Position numbers and translations under genes: made by a program. From Acinetobacter sp. XH1741 (GTDB lineage: Bacteria > Pseudomonadota > Gammaproteobacteria > Pseudomonadales > Moraxellaceae), in assembly GCF_041021895.1 (NCBI RefSeq), contig NZ_CP157428.1, forward strand, positions 124,001-188,000: a DNA stretch of 64,000 bases. The letters are read 5' to 3'. The notes under the pieces were generated by a model. The model was not told where the DNA came from, made no database searches, and worked only from the letters and a program-made list of their open reading frames with translations. Positions 41,142 to 50,234 of this stretch are shown piece after piece (position 1 is the first letter of the stretch; each line of letters starts with the position of its first letter).

Positions 41142-41169
41142 AAAAAGACGATATATTTATCGTCTTTTT
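41142..41169. terminator. Bidirectional terminator after ygiN
   Basis: A perfect 12-bp stem (41142-41153 with 41158-41169), TATT loop, A and T tracts inside the arms. The convergent lipoprotein gene ends at 41175. Confidence 0.9.
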
Positions 41170-41174
41170 CATTT

Positions 41175-41543
41175 TTAAGAACAAAGCTGTGTTTGGAGAC
41201 CTCTAGAACCCTTCCCTCTCGCACATTGATAGCTCTTTTGCTTATTTTGCAATAGCCACTTTTCATCGATCAATTTAAATGAATATTCTGTTCGAATCGC
41301 GGAAACAGAGTCATCCATTAAACCAGTTTGAATGACCGTAATGCGGGAAACTGTTGGAGATTCTACACGGTTAAAGACTTGCTGAACCGAAGTATTATTA
41401 TGCTCTTTTACGATCTCAGGTTGAGCTTTAAGTACTTGTTGCATTGGGGTTTCCGAACCCACAAAAGGAATTAATTTACTCGTTGTTGCACAACCAGTGA
41501 TAAGTCCAGCACAAAGAACTGGAATCAAAAATAAGCGTTGCAT
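41175..41543 (-). CDS. Small lipoprotein, paralog of the 39626 product
   Basis: 122 residues from ATG 41543. Lipobox ITGC (Cys18) then ATTSK. The C-terminus (RTEYSFKLIDEKWLLQ, KQSYQC) resembles that of the lipoprotein at 39626. Its start lies just 18 bp after a strong minus-strand terminator, leaving little room for a promoter; expression may depend on read-through or a promoter inside the hairpin. Function unknown. Confidence 0.75.
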   Translation of the reverse strand: MQRLFLIPVLCAGLITGCATTSKLIPFVGSETPMQQVLKAQPEIVKEHNNTSVQQVFNRVESPTVSRITVIQTGLMDDSVSAIRTEYSFKLIDEKWLLQNKQKSYQCARGKGSRGLQTQLCS

Positions 41544-41550
41544 CGTTATC

Positions 41551-41590
41551 ACCAAAAACAAAAGGCATAGCTTTATGATGCTATGCCTTT
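41551..41590 (-). terminator. Terminator of the D-2-hydroxyglutarate dehydrogenase gene
   Basis: A perfect 11-bp stem (41561-41571 with 41580-41590) with an 8-nt loop; read leftwards it is followed by TGTTTTTGG. Confidence 0.8.
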
Positions 41591-41637
41591 GTTGGTTACT
41601 CTGTAGAAACTATGTAGTTCTACGAAAGAAGCCTTAT

Positions 41638-43047
41638 TTAAAGATCAAATAATTTACCTGGGTTCATCAAACCTTTCGGATCAAATACTTTCTTCAAAGC
41701 CTTCATGTATTCAATTTCTTCAGCTGAACGCGAATATTCCAAATATGGCTTTTTCGTCATGCCCACGCCATGCTCGGCAGAGATTGAACCATCATATTTT
41801 TTCACGGTATCAAACACATATTTATTGACCACCTGACACTTCGCAAAGAACTCATCTTTGGTTAAGTTTTCAGGTTTTAAAATATTTAAGTGCAAGTTAC
41901 CGTCACCAATATGGCCGAACCAGCAAATTTCAAAGTCAGGATAGTTTTCTTGAACAATCGCATCAATTTCACGAATAAATGCAGGCACGTGAGTAATTAA
42001 TACTGAAATATCGTTTTTATATGGAATAAACGGCGCGATTGATTCAGAAATATCTTCACGTAAACGCCATAAGCTTTCTACTTGGTCAAGACTTTGGCTC
42101 ATAACGCCATCCAGTACCCAACCTTGCTCCATACAATGCTCGAAAATTTCCATCGCTTTATCGATAATCGGCTCGTATGGTGCTTCAAACTCAAGCAATA
42201 CATAGAACGGGCATTCAGTTTCGAATGGACGTTGTACATGACCATTATTTAAAACTTTTTGCATTGCAAGTTCACCAAAGAACTCAAATGCTGTTAAATC
42301 GATATCTTTTTGGAATGCATGTAATACAGGCATTACTGCATCAAAATCAGGAACACCTAATACTAAAACTTGTAAGTTTTGTGGTTGGCGCTCAAGTTTA
42401 ATTTCTGCTTCAGTCACTAAACCTAGTGTACCTTCACCACCAATAAACAAATGCTGTAATGCATAACCAGTTGCATTTTTAACCATGCCTTTGTTTAAAC
42501 GCAGAATATCACCTTTACCGGTTACTACAGTTAAACCAAGTATCCAGTTACGTGTCATGCCATATTTAATAACTTTAATACCGCCGGCATTTGTTCCGAT
42601 ATTACCGCCAATCTGGCTAGAACCTGCTGATGCGAAGTCCACTGGATAATACATGCCTTGTTCTTCAGCATAATTTTGCAATTGCTCAGTCACAACACCC
42701 GCTTGTACTCGAACCATGCGATCTGCTGGGAAGAACTCAAGAATCTGGTTCATTTTGTCCATGCTAATGACAATTTCACCATTAGTTGCAACAGCACCAG
42801 CAGAGAGACCAGTACGACCACCTGACGGTGTAATCGCGACATTAAACTGGTTTGCAAGCTTTACAACTGCCTGAACTTGTTCAGTCGTTGATGGAAAAAC
42901 GATGACCGATGGGTTCGGATTAAAATGCTTGGTATGATCTTTACCCCAGTTTTCGAGACTATCAGCATCGGTTTTAATACGGTTTTCACCGACGATTGCT
43001 GTTAATTGGGTAAGTAACTCAGGTGTTAAAGCGACTGGAGCATTCAT
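41638..43047 (-). CDS. FAD-linked D-2-hydroxyglutarate dehydrogenase
   Basis: 469 residues from MNAPVALTPE. Vanillyl-alcohol-oxidase/GlcD-type: PCMH FAD domain (about 45-225; PSGGRTGLSAGAV, GGNIGTNAGG) and a C-terminal oxidase domain with metal/substrate region CWFGHIGDGNLHLN and SAEHGVGMTK. Known from Pseudomonas: the homolog beside serA oxidises D-2-hydroxyglutarate to 2-oxoglutarate and passes electrons to ETF. The divergent serA here supports that call over D-lactate dehydrogenase. Confidence 0.88.
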   Translation of the reverse strand: MNAPVALTPELLTQLTAIVGENRIKTDADSLENWGKDHTKHFNPNPSVIVFPSTTEQVQAVVKLANQFNVAITPSGGRTGLSAGAVATNGEIVISMDKMNQILEFFPADRMVRVQAGVVTEQLQNYAEEQGMYYPVDFASAGSSQIGGNIGTNAGGIKVIKYGMTRNWILGLTVVTGKGDILRLNKGMVKNATGYALQHLFIGGEGTLGLVTEAEIKLERQPQNLQVLVLGVPDFDAVMPVLHAFQKDIDLTAFEFFGELAMQKVLNNGHVQRPFETECPFYVLLEFEAPYEPIIDKAMEIFEHCMEQGWVLDGVMSQSLDQVESLWRLREDISESIAPFIPYKNDISVLITHVPAFIREIDAIVQENYPDFEICWFGHIGDGNLHLNILKPENLTKDEFFAKCQVVNKYVFDTVKKYDGSISAEHGVGMTKKPYLEYSRSAEEIEYMKALKKVFDPKGLMNPGKLFDL

Positions 43048-43427
43048 CGTTTGCAGACCTAGCAAGAAGTAAACTGTGGTGGGACTATGACCTCATATTT
43101 CTCAAGGTTTTCACCTGAGCAAAGCCATAATGTTCAAGGAACTCCTATATTCTACATGTAACCGCACAAGCGATAAAGTTCAGAATAGAGATACTGTCAC
43201 TACAAAACATGTTTAACGCTAATAAATGCTTTTCTATAACGCTTTCAAAGAAAAATCGAGTTGAAATGATATGCCAAGCATATTTTAAAACGCTCGACAA
43301 GCCATAAACAGAAGTGATTAGACATAGCTAAAATTGCCATAAGGCGATGGTATAAACGAAATATCTATAGCACCGCCCAATATGTTATTATACCGCCACC
43401 AAATTTGGCCTTTGTAGCGGAGCCGTA
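43048..43427. other. Divergent dehydrogenase/serA control region
   Basis: 380 bp. A possible serA promoter is an extended -10 (TGGTATAAA, 43348-43356) about 70 bp before the serA ATG; the -35 is poor. Elsewhere I see no clear operator. Confidence 0.4.
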
Positions 43428-44660
43428 ATGAGCCAACATCTTTCACTACCTAAAGATAAAATCCGTTTCCTTTTGTTAGAAGGCGTTCACCAAAACGCAG
43501 TCGATACTTTGAACGCTGCGGGTTATACCAATATTGACTATCGTAAAACTGCTCTTGAAGGCGAAGCGCTTAAAGAAGCGGTTAAAGATGCTCACTTTAT
43601 TGGTATTCGTTCGCGTACCCAATTGACTGAAGAAGTTTTCGAAGCTGCAAACAAATTGATCGCAGTAGGTTGTTTCTGTATCGGAACAAACCAAGTTGAT
43701 CTTAAAGCAGCGATGGCACGTGGTATTCCTGTATTCAACGCACCGTATTCAAATACGCGTTCGGTTGCAGAGCTTGTACTTGCTGAAACGATTCTTCTTC
43801 TTCGCCGTGTTCCTGAAAAGTCAGCGGCTTGTCATCGTGGTGGTTGGGACAAATCTGCTGTGGGTTCTTTCGAAACTCGTGGCAAAACTTTAGGTATTGT
43901 GGGTTACGGTTCCATCGGTTCTCAACTTTCAGTTCTTGCTGAAAGCATGGGTATGCATGTCATTTATTATGATGCAGTAACTAAATTACCAATGGGTAAT
44001 GCTCGCCAAGTTGGTTCTTTAGATGAACTTTTAGCAACTGCAGACGTTGTAACGTTGCACGTGCCAGATGTTCCATCTACACGCAACTTCTTCACTAAAG
44101 AACAATTTGCGAAAATGAAAGAAGGCGCGATCTTCTTAAATGCTGCACGTGGTACATGTGTCGTAATTGAAGACTTAGCTGATGCAATCAAATCTGGCCA
44201 TATCGCTGGTGCAGCAGTTGATGTGTTCCCTAAAGAACCAAAAGCAAATGGTGAAGAATTCCAATCTCCACTTCGCGGCTTAGACAATGTGATTTTAACG
44301 CCTCACGTTGGTGGTTCAACCATGGAAGCGCAAGCAAACATCGGTTTAGAAGTTGCAGAGAAATTTGTTGCTTACTCAGACAAGGGTATGACACTTTCTG
44401 CGGTTAACTTCCCAGAAATCGCATTACCATTGACCGCTGGTCAACACCGTTTATTGCACATCCACAAAAACGTACCAGGTGTATTGTCTAAAATTAACAA
44501 CTTGTTTGCTGAACAAGGTATCAACATTTCTGGTCAGTCACTTATGACTAAAGGTGACATCGGTTACCTTGTAATGGATGTTGACGCTTCTGCTTCTCAC
44601 GAAGCTTTAGATATGTTGCATGAAGTTGAAGGTACAATTCGCGTGCGCGTATTGTTCTAA
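43428..44660 (+). CDS. serA: D-3-phosphoglycerate dehydrogenase
   Basis: 410 residues, normal length. First step of serine synthesis: 3-phosphoglycerate to 3-phosphohydroxypyruvate. Rossmann motif GIVGYGSIGSQL; catalytic Arg, Glu and His in GIRSRTQL, DVFPKEP and TPHVGGSTMEA. A C-terminal ACT domain (about 335-410) allows serine feedback. As a side reaction it reduces 2-oxoglutarate to D-2-hydroxyglutarate, which the divergent enzyme recycles. GGAG before the ATG. Confidence 0.97.
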   Translation: MSQHLSLPKDKIRFLLLEGVHQNAVDTLNAAGYTNIDYRKTALEGEALKEAVKDAHFIGIRSRTQLTEEVFEAANKLIAVGCFCIGTNQVDLKAAMARGIPVFNAPYSNTRSVAELVLAETILLLRRVPEKSAACHRGGWDKSAVGSFETRGKTLGIVGYGSIGSQLSVLAESMGMHVIYYDAVTKLPMGNARQVGSLDELLATADVVTLHVPDVPSTRNFFTKEQFAKMKEGAIFLNAARGTCVVIEDLADAIKSGHIAGAAVDVFPKEPKANGEEFQSPLRGLDNVILTPHVGGSTMEAQANIGLEVAEKFVAYSDKGMTLSAVNFPEIALPLTAGQHRLLHIHKNVPGVLSKINNLFAEQGINISGQSLMTKGDIGYLVMDVDASASHEALDMLHEVEGTIRVRVLF

Positions 44661-44676
44661 TACGAACTGTAAATTT

Positions 44677-44706
44677 AAAAGCCACAGCATTGTCTGTGGC
44701 TTTTTT
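44677..44706 (+). terminator. Terminator after serA
   Basis: A perfect 11-bp stem (44677-44687 with 44694-44704), 6-nt loop, T tract 44701-44706. Confidence 0.9.
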
Positions 44707-44758
44707 ATGGGTATTTACATTATCATGTGAAAAGTATACCAATTGAACAAATAATAAA

Positions 44759-45643
44759 ATGTCTAGTCCAAACCAGAAATCTCAGCTACATGCTTTGGGC
44801 TTTCTTATTCTTGCCATGTTAAGCGTCCAAAGTAGTGCATCTTTAGCTAAAGTCCTGTTTCAGAACTTCCCAGTGCTGACAGTATCGGCCATGCGCCTAT
44901 GTATTGGTGCATGTATTCTGGCTATTATTTTTAAAATTTGGCGAATTAATTTTAGTCAGGTCCGCTGGAAAGCAATCTTGGCTTATGGATTTGCACTTGC
45001 AGGGATGAATGCCCTTTTTTATATGTCAATTGAACGCTTACCAATTGGTATTGCAGTTGCTTTTGAGTTTATTGGTCCTTTAAGTGTGGCGTTATATCAC
45101 GCACGCCAGAAATATGATTTTGTCTGGGTCAGCTTCGCAATTATTGGTCTTATTTTACTGTTCCCCTTCAATCAAGCACATAGTTTGGATTGGGTCGGAG
45201 TTTTATTTGCAATGAGTGCAGGTGCTTGTTGGGCACTTTATATTATTGCCGGACAAAAACCTTCTGGTATCTCAGGCAACCATACTGTTTGTTTAGGGAT
45301 GAGTGTGGGCGCATGCATCTTATTACCTATTACCCTGTTTTCAGGCTCAATGGGGCAAGTCATAGAGTTACCCTACCTTTTCTATTTTATTGGTCTAGCA
45401 ATTTTAGCCAGTGCATTACCATTCTCTTTAGAAATGTTAGCACTACGCAATTTGACGCCTTTAAGCTTTGGTACATTGATGAGTCTCGAACCGGCAGTTG
45501 CGGCACTTTCTGGTTTTATTTTCTTAGGTGAATATCTGTTATGGAACCAATGGTTGGCACTAGCAACTATTATTACGGCTTCGGTTGGTTGCACCATTAC
45601 CACCCAAAAAGCCCGCCAACAACGTGAGAAAACAGCAGGTTAA
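44759..45643 (+). CDS. EamA/RhtA-like exporter 1
   Basis: 294 residues, ten predicted helices in two EamA repeats. GIAVAFEFIGPLSVALY and GACWALYIIAGQKPSG are close to E. coli RhtA (threonine/homoserine exporter), so amino-acid export is likely; the exact substrate is unknown. It is followed by a close paralog with a 92-bp gap. The serA terminator lies upstream, so it has its own promoter. Confidence 0.9.
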   Translation: MSSPNQKSQLHALGFLILAMLSVQSSASLAKVLFQNFPVLTVSAMRLCIGACILAIIFKIWRINFSQVRWKAILAYGFALAGMNALFYMSIERLPIGIAVAFEFIGPLSVALYHARQKYDFVWVSFAIIGLILLFPFNQAHSLDWVGVLFAMSAGACWALYIIAGQKPSGISGNHTVCLGMSVGACILLPITLFSGSMGQVIELPYLFYFIGLAILASALPFSLEMLALRNLTPLSFGTLMSLEPAVAALSGFIFLGEYLLWNQWLALATIITASVGCTITTQKARQQREKTAG

Positions 45644-45669
45644 CACTGTTAAATCTACTGGCTAAAACC

Positions 45670-45700
45670 CAGTATTCGTTATAATCGGTCAGTATTCGTT
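45670..45700. promoter_or_regulatory. Direct repeats around a perfect -10 upstream of exporter 2
   Basis: CAGTATTCGTT occurs at 45670-45680 and again at 45690-45700, exactly 20 bp apart. Between them lies TATAAT (45680-45685), a perfect -10 box with no good -35. This fits a dimeric regulator sitting over the promoter of the 45736 gene. Confidence 0.5.
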
Positions 45701-45735
45701 TTAAATATTAAATAAGGCGCTAAGGTATTTTTTCC

Positions 45736-46599
45736 ATGCAAAATCTTCCCATTATTGCTGTGCTGTATATGATTTTGTCGATGGTCTCATACCAAATTAG
45801 TGCTTCATTTGCTAAGCAACTTATTGCAGCTTTAGATCCTCTTACTGTTACTGTTTTAAGGCTAAGTTTTGCGACTATTATTGTTGCTGTCATGTTTCGC
45901 TCATGGAAAATCTGGTCTCGCTTACCTTATTTAAAATGGCGCGATTTACTCATGTACTGTGCTGCTTTGGGCTTAATGAATATTTTATTTTACACCTCGC
46001 TTGGAAAACTTCCCCAAGGGATTGCTGTAGGCTTAGAATTTATTGGCCCATTAGGCCTTGCTTTGCTTTCGATTAAACAAAAAAGTGACTACATTTGGGT
46101 GGCTCTTGCCATGTTAGGTATCGCACTGATGGTGCCTTGGCAAGATCCTATACAACACCATTTTTCTTATATAGGAGCAGCCTGTGCACTTGGCGCAGGG
46201 TTTTGCTGGGCCGTCTATATTTATTTTGGTCAGAAAGTTGTGACTCAAAATATAGGTATGCATGCTTTAACTATCGGGATTGCTTTATCTGCCCTTACTT
46301 TATTGCCAATTGGTATCTGGCATAATGCCCCCGCATTACTTGAAACCCAGTACTGGGGAAAAGCTTTGTTAATTGCTGTTTTAGCCACTGCCATTCCCTA
46401 TGCGCTCGACTTAATGGCACTCAAACAGCTGAGTAAATTAACTTACGGCACCCTATCGAGTTTAGCGCCCGCATTGGCAGCATTAACAGGTTTCTTATTA
46501 CTTCACGAAGAAATCAGTATGCTGCAATGGGTAGCTTTAGCTTGCGTAATGATGGCCTCTATTGGAGTTACTTTAAGAAGTACTAAAAAAACTTCCTAG
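45736..46599 (+). CDS. EamA/RhtA-like exporter 2
   Basis: 287 residues, ten helices, a paralog of the preceding gene: GIAVGLEFIGPLGLALL and GFCWAVYIYFGQKVV match its motifs position by position, which points to tandem duplication. Unlike the first copy it seems to have its own repeat-flanked promoter, so the two may respond to different signals. The convergent hemerythrin gene ends only 7 bp away. Confidence 0.9.
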   Translation: MQNLPIIAVLYMILSMVSYQISASFAKQLIAALDPLTVTVLRLSFATIIVAVMFRSWKIWSRLPYLKWRDLLMYCAALGLMNILFYTSLGKLPQGIAVGLEFIGPLGLALLSIKQKSDYIWVALAMLGIALMVPWQDPIQHHFSYIGAACALGAGFCWAVYIYFGQKVVTQNIGMHALTIGIALSALTLLPIGIWHNAPALLETQYWGKALLIAVLATAIPYALDLMALKQLSKLTYGTLSSLAPALAALTGFLLLHEEISMLQWVALACVMMASIGVTLRSTKKTS

Positions 46600-46606
46600 A
46601 TTCGCT

Positions 46607-47050
46607 CTACTGCTGTTTTTTATATTTTTTATATTCCTTTAAATATTTATTGCCAAGTGTTTCTTTTTCGCTGTCTTTAAGAATTTTGCCGGCTTGCTGA
46701 AAAAATTTATGTTCTTCTTCTTTTAAATGGTGATGCACTTTTTCACTCAACTGTTTTGCAGTTGCTAACCAGCTTGGACTACTCATATCCGTTTTTTCTA
46801 GTTGTTCAACCAACTCATCCATTTCATGATGTTCAGATAAAGCATGTCGGGTAATATCCAAACCGACATCATCAAACATTAAAGGGATATATAAATAACG
46901 GTCTTCGGCAACTGAATGGGCATAAAGTTCATTTTTCAATGCATCAAATAATTCTTTTCGTTCTTCGGTTAAACCATGTGTCTGGATTAATTGTTCAGAA
47001 AGGTTGCGTTGATTTTCATGGCTTTCTCTTAATGCTTCGAAAATATTCAT
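46607..47050 (-). CDS. Hemerythrin-domain protein
   Basis: 147 residues from ATG 47050 (GAGGA upstream). Four-helix bundle with non-haem diiron ligands: His in RESHENQ, His/Glu in YAHSVAEDR, His and Glu in SEHHEMDELVE, and HHHLKEEEHKFF. Cytosolic hemerythrins bind O2 or NO and can guard against oxidative or nitrosative stress. The C-terminus is a Lys/Tyr-rich tail. Confidence 0.92.
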   Translation of the reverse strand: MNIFEALRESHENQRNLSEQLIQTHGLTEERKELFDALKNELYAHSVAEDRYLYIPLMFDDVGLDITRHALSEHHEMDELVEQLEKTDMSSPSWLATAKQLSEKVHHHLKEEEHKFFQQAGKILKDSEKETLGNKYLKEYKKYKKQQ

Positions 47051-47262
47051 TCTCTTCCTCATTTTTAGCTAAAAAATCTTTTTTATTTCAAGGATTATCA
47101 TACATTGAAATTGATGTTGTTTACGTAGCTTAAAATGAGACTATTTTTTACACAGTTTTCTTTCTAGTAAATTTCTGTAATGATTTTTATATTTCTAATT
47201 TTAAATGATACATAAAAGTATGAACTGTTATTTAACCTCAGTTCATACTTTCAATACCGTTG

Positions 47263-48039
47263 TTAGCCAGTAACAAACATTTGATAACCCAAACGACAAA
47301 TCAAAATACTGACCAAAATTAAAAAGATAATACGAACAAATCCACTACCGTATTTAAGCGCGATACGTACTCCAACAACAGAACCAAGCACGTTTGCAAC
47401 AGCCATCATTAAGCCAATGTGTAAAATAGCGTGTCCTGTCGGGATAAAGAAACTCAATGCAGCCAAATTGGTCATAAAATTACCAATTTTTGACAAAGCT
47501 GAAGCATGCAAGAAATCAACTTGTAAAAAACGGATAAAGAAGAAAATAAAGAAACTACCTGTACCTGGCCCAAAAATACCGTCATAAAAACCAATCGCTA
47601 AACTACCTATAGCAGCTAAAATCAGCATTTTATTAGTAATTTTTTGCTCAGTGTGAACCTGCCCGAAGTTCTTTTTAACTAGCGTATAAACGGCGATCAC
47701 AATCAACATCACGAATACGAAAGGACGTAATACAGATTGAGGAATAAGCGATAGACAAGCTGCTCCAGCAAAAGAGCTAATCAGAGCACAAACTGCAATA
47801 ACTGCTAAAAGCTTCCATTGCAACTTCACTCTTTTTGCAAATGTATAAGCAGCCGATGCCGTACCAAAAATGGATGAGACTTTATTGGTACCAATCACAG
47901 TAGCAGTCGACATGTTAGGAAAAGTACTCATGATACCTGGAATCTGGATGAGTCCACCGCCACCAACAGCAGCATCAATAGCTCCCGCAGTAAACGCAAA
48001 AAAGATCAAACTAAGGATAACATCCCATTCCATGCCCAT
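47263..48039 (-). CDS. TauE/SafE (DUF81) family permease
   Basis: 258 residues with about eight helices in two repeats; AAVGGGGLIQIPG and FYDGIFGPGTGSFFIF are the family's repeated motifs. Members export sulfite, sulfoacetate or related anions. Substrate unknown here. It starts 19 bp after the truB stop on the same strand, so it is probably cotranscribed with truB, a pairing without an evident functional reason. Confidence 0.9.
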   Translation of the reverse strand: MGMEWDVILSLIFFAFTAGAIDAAVGGGGLIQIPGIMSTFPNMSTATVIGTNKVSSIFGTASAAYTFAKRVKLQWKLLAVIAVCALISSFAGAACLSLIPQSVLRPFVFVMLIVIAVYTLVKKNFGQVHTEQKITNKMLILAAIGSLAIGFYDGIFGPGTGSFFIFFFIRFLQVDFLHASALSKIGNFMTNLAALSFFIPTGHAILHIGLMMAVANVLGSVVGVRIALKYGSGFVRIIFLILVSILICRLGYQMFVTG

Positions 48040-48058
48040 GCTCTATACTCTATATCTA

Positions 48059-48964
48059 CTACAAATTTAAGATACGTTTAGGTACCAACCGTTTTTTATC
48101 GGTAATCTCGGCTAACCCCAAACAGCGCTCACCCGAAAAAACCAACACTTCTGCTTCTGCAATATGATCAATATTGCTTTCCAGACCATTCGAAAAATAT
48201 TTTTCCCGTCCTTCAGGAACCTGAATTTTTAAGAAATGGTCAATTGGAGCATACACCGGAAGTAATAAAGCTTCTCTTTGCTCTTCCGTTAAGCTTTCTA
48301 AATATTCAATCGTGTAACTTGGAATTAACTCAAAATGGCCAGTTTGAATACGGTGAAGCATAGTAAGGTGCCCACCACAACCCAGCGCTGTTCCGATATC
48401 TTCACCCAATACACGAATATATGTTCCTTTAGAACAAGTTACATCTAGCGTGATACTGTTTTCAGTAAATTCAATTAACTCTAAAGCATAAATCGTGACT
48501 GGACGTGCCTCACGCTCAATCTCTATCCCTTTTCTAGCAAGCTCATATAAAGGTCTACCTTCTTTTTTCAAAGCCGAGTACATAGGCGGAACTTGTTGAA
48601 TATCGCCTCTGAACTTTTCTAGAGTTTGTTCAATAAGCTCTTGGTTCAGAACAGGAATAGAACGCTCCTGTAAAACTTCACCTTCTACATCACCTGTCGT
48701 CGTGATTTGGCCCAATCGAACTGTTGTACGATAGCGTTTTGTTGAGTCCAGCAAGTAATGTGAAAACTTAGTCGCCTCTCCTAAACAAATAGGTAGTAAG
48801 CCGGTCGCTAATGGATCTAATGCGCCAGTATGACCCGCCTTTTGGGCACGATAGAGCCAACGCACTTTTTGCAAAGCGGCGTTTGAACTTAGCCCTAATG
48901 GTTTATTTAATAGAAATACACCACTGATATGGCGACGAGAAATTTTTTGATTTTTTGTCGTCAT
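48059..48964 (-). CDS. truB: tRNA pseudouridine-55 synthase
   Basis: 301 residues. Makes pseudouridine at U55 of the T-loop in nearly all tRNAs. Catalytic Asp50 in [12 protein letters not shown]; also [13 protein letters not shown] (motif I) and [12 protein letters not shown]-terminal PUA-like part is included. Here it is separate from the rbfA-rpsO cluster that often holds truB. Confidence 0.96.
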   Translation of the reverse strand: MTTKNQKISRRHISGVFLLNKPLGLSSNAALQKVRWLYRAQKAGHTGALDPLATGLLPICLGEATKFSHYLLDSTKRYRTTVRLGQITTTGDVEGEVLQERSIPVLNQELIEQTLEKFRGDIQQVPPMYSALKKEGRPLYELARKGIEIEREARPVTIYALELIEFTENSITLDVTCSKGTYIRVLGEDIGTALGCGGHLTMLHRIQTGHFELIPSYTIEYLESLTEEQREALLLPVYAPIDHFLKIQVPEGREKYFSNGLESNIDHIAEAEVLVFSGERCLGLAEITDKKRLVPKRILNL

Positions 48965-49117
48965 TTTTACTGGAACACAAAGCTTGAAAAAAGTGCCGAC
49001 ATGTTAGCAAATTCGGCAGGATATTTTCAGAATATTTAGGTGCCTTTTCACTTATTTTATGGCACATTAATAATCGAGTAAAAAAACAACAAATTAAAAC
49101 TTAAGGAAGATATCTTT

Positions 49118-50152
49118 ATGCAAAGGATGCAGAAAAAGATATGGTGGTGCGTGCTCGGTTTTTTTATTTTGAGCCTCATCGCATGTGTGTATTGGCTAAG
49201 TCCAGACTCAAAAAACTCTTCATCTCAGGTGAATAATAGCGGAGCTAAAAGCTTAGCACCCACGTCTCAAACCACCTTAAATTCACCGCTAAACGAAGAG
49301 AATTACCATAGCAAAAGTCAGCAAGGCACTGAAGTTAACTGCCAATTAAAAATTGATAGTTCTCAACATTTGGTCGTTAACAGCCAGACCCGAGATTGCT
49401 TTGAATATTTTATTACCCAATATGGCGAAGCCAATTTACAACAAGTTAAAAGCCATTTTGAGAAATTTATACAAGATCAGTATTTAGAACCTGTTCGCTC
49501 ACAGATTATAGATTTATGGATACGTTATTTAAAATATCGTGAACAACTTGCACAAATTCAATCACCCCAATCTAAACAGCAAAATCAGAATTACTTTCGA
49601 AAGATTTTTGACTCAATTCAAGATATAAGAAAACGGTTCTTCTCTGCCTCTGAAATTGAAGGTCTTTTCTCGAGCGAAGATATCTATCAGAACTACACTC
49701 TAGATCGAATGCAAATACTTGAGAACTCTTCTTTAAGCGAAATTGAAAAAGCACGGAAGCTTAAGGAACGTTTTGAACAACTTCCAGAAGACTGGCAACA
49801 AAACCTGCAAGAGCTATCAAAACTTGATGACTTACATACGCTGACCAAACAAATTAAAGCTCGCAATGGTTCAGCGGAGGAACTGCGTCAAATGCGTACA
49901 GCACTTGTAGGAGCTGAGGCAACGCAAAGACTAGAAACATTAGATACACAGCGTAATGCTTGGCAACAGCGAGTAACTAGCTACTTAAATCAACGTGATG
50001 AAGTCCTACATAGCAATATGAGTGACAGTGCCAAAAATCAAGTGATTCAACAACTACGCCAGCAACAATTTAACTCATCACAAGAACAACTTCGTCTTCA
50101 AACTTTTGAACAAGTCCATGATCAAGGAGGTGAACTACCATTTAACTACTAG
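49118..50152 (+). CDS. lipB: Lipase-specific foldase (lipase chaperone)
   Basis: 344 residues. One N-terminal membrane anchor (about 8-27), a Ser/Asn-rich linker, then the helical steric-chaperone domain that wraps the lipase in the periplasm. The family motif appears as TRDCFEYFITQYGE, a variant of RxxFDY-x-LSxxGE. Gene order foldase-then-lipase is as in A. calcoaceticus/baylyi and opposite to Pseudomonas. Needed for folding of the 50235 product before type II secretion. Confidence 0.93.
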   Translation: MQRMQKKIWWCVLGFFILSLIACVYWLSPDSKNSSSQVNNSGAKSLAPTSQTTLNSPLNEENYHSKSQQGTEVNCQLKIDSSQHLVVNSQTRDCFEYFITQYGEANLQQVKSHFEKFIQDQYLEPVRSQIIDLWIRYLKYREQLAQIQSPQSKQQNQNYFRKIFDSIQDIRKRFFSASEIEGLFSSEDIYQNYTLDRMQILENSSLSEIEKARKLKERFEQLPEDWQQNLQELSKLDDLHTLTKQIKARNGSAEELRQMRTALVGAEATQRLETLDTQRNAWQQRVTSYLNQRDEVLHSNMSDSAKNQVIQQLRQQQFNSSQEQLRLQTFEQVHDQGGELPFNY

Positions 50153-50234
50153 GCTTTTCTATTTCAATAGTTAGCCAAATCTTATCCGGCAGTAAAAGCT
50201 GCTGCTCATACAAAATAAAAATAGTGAGTAAAAA

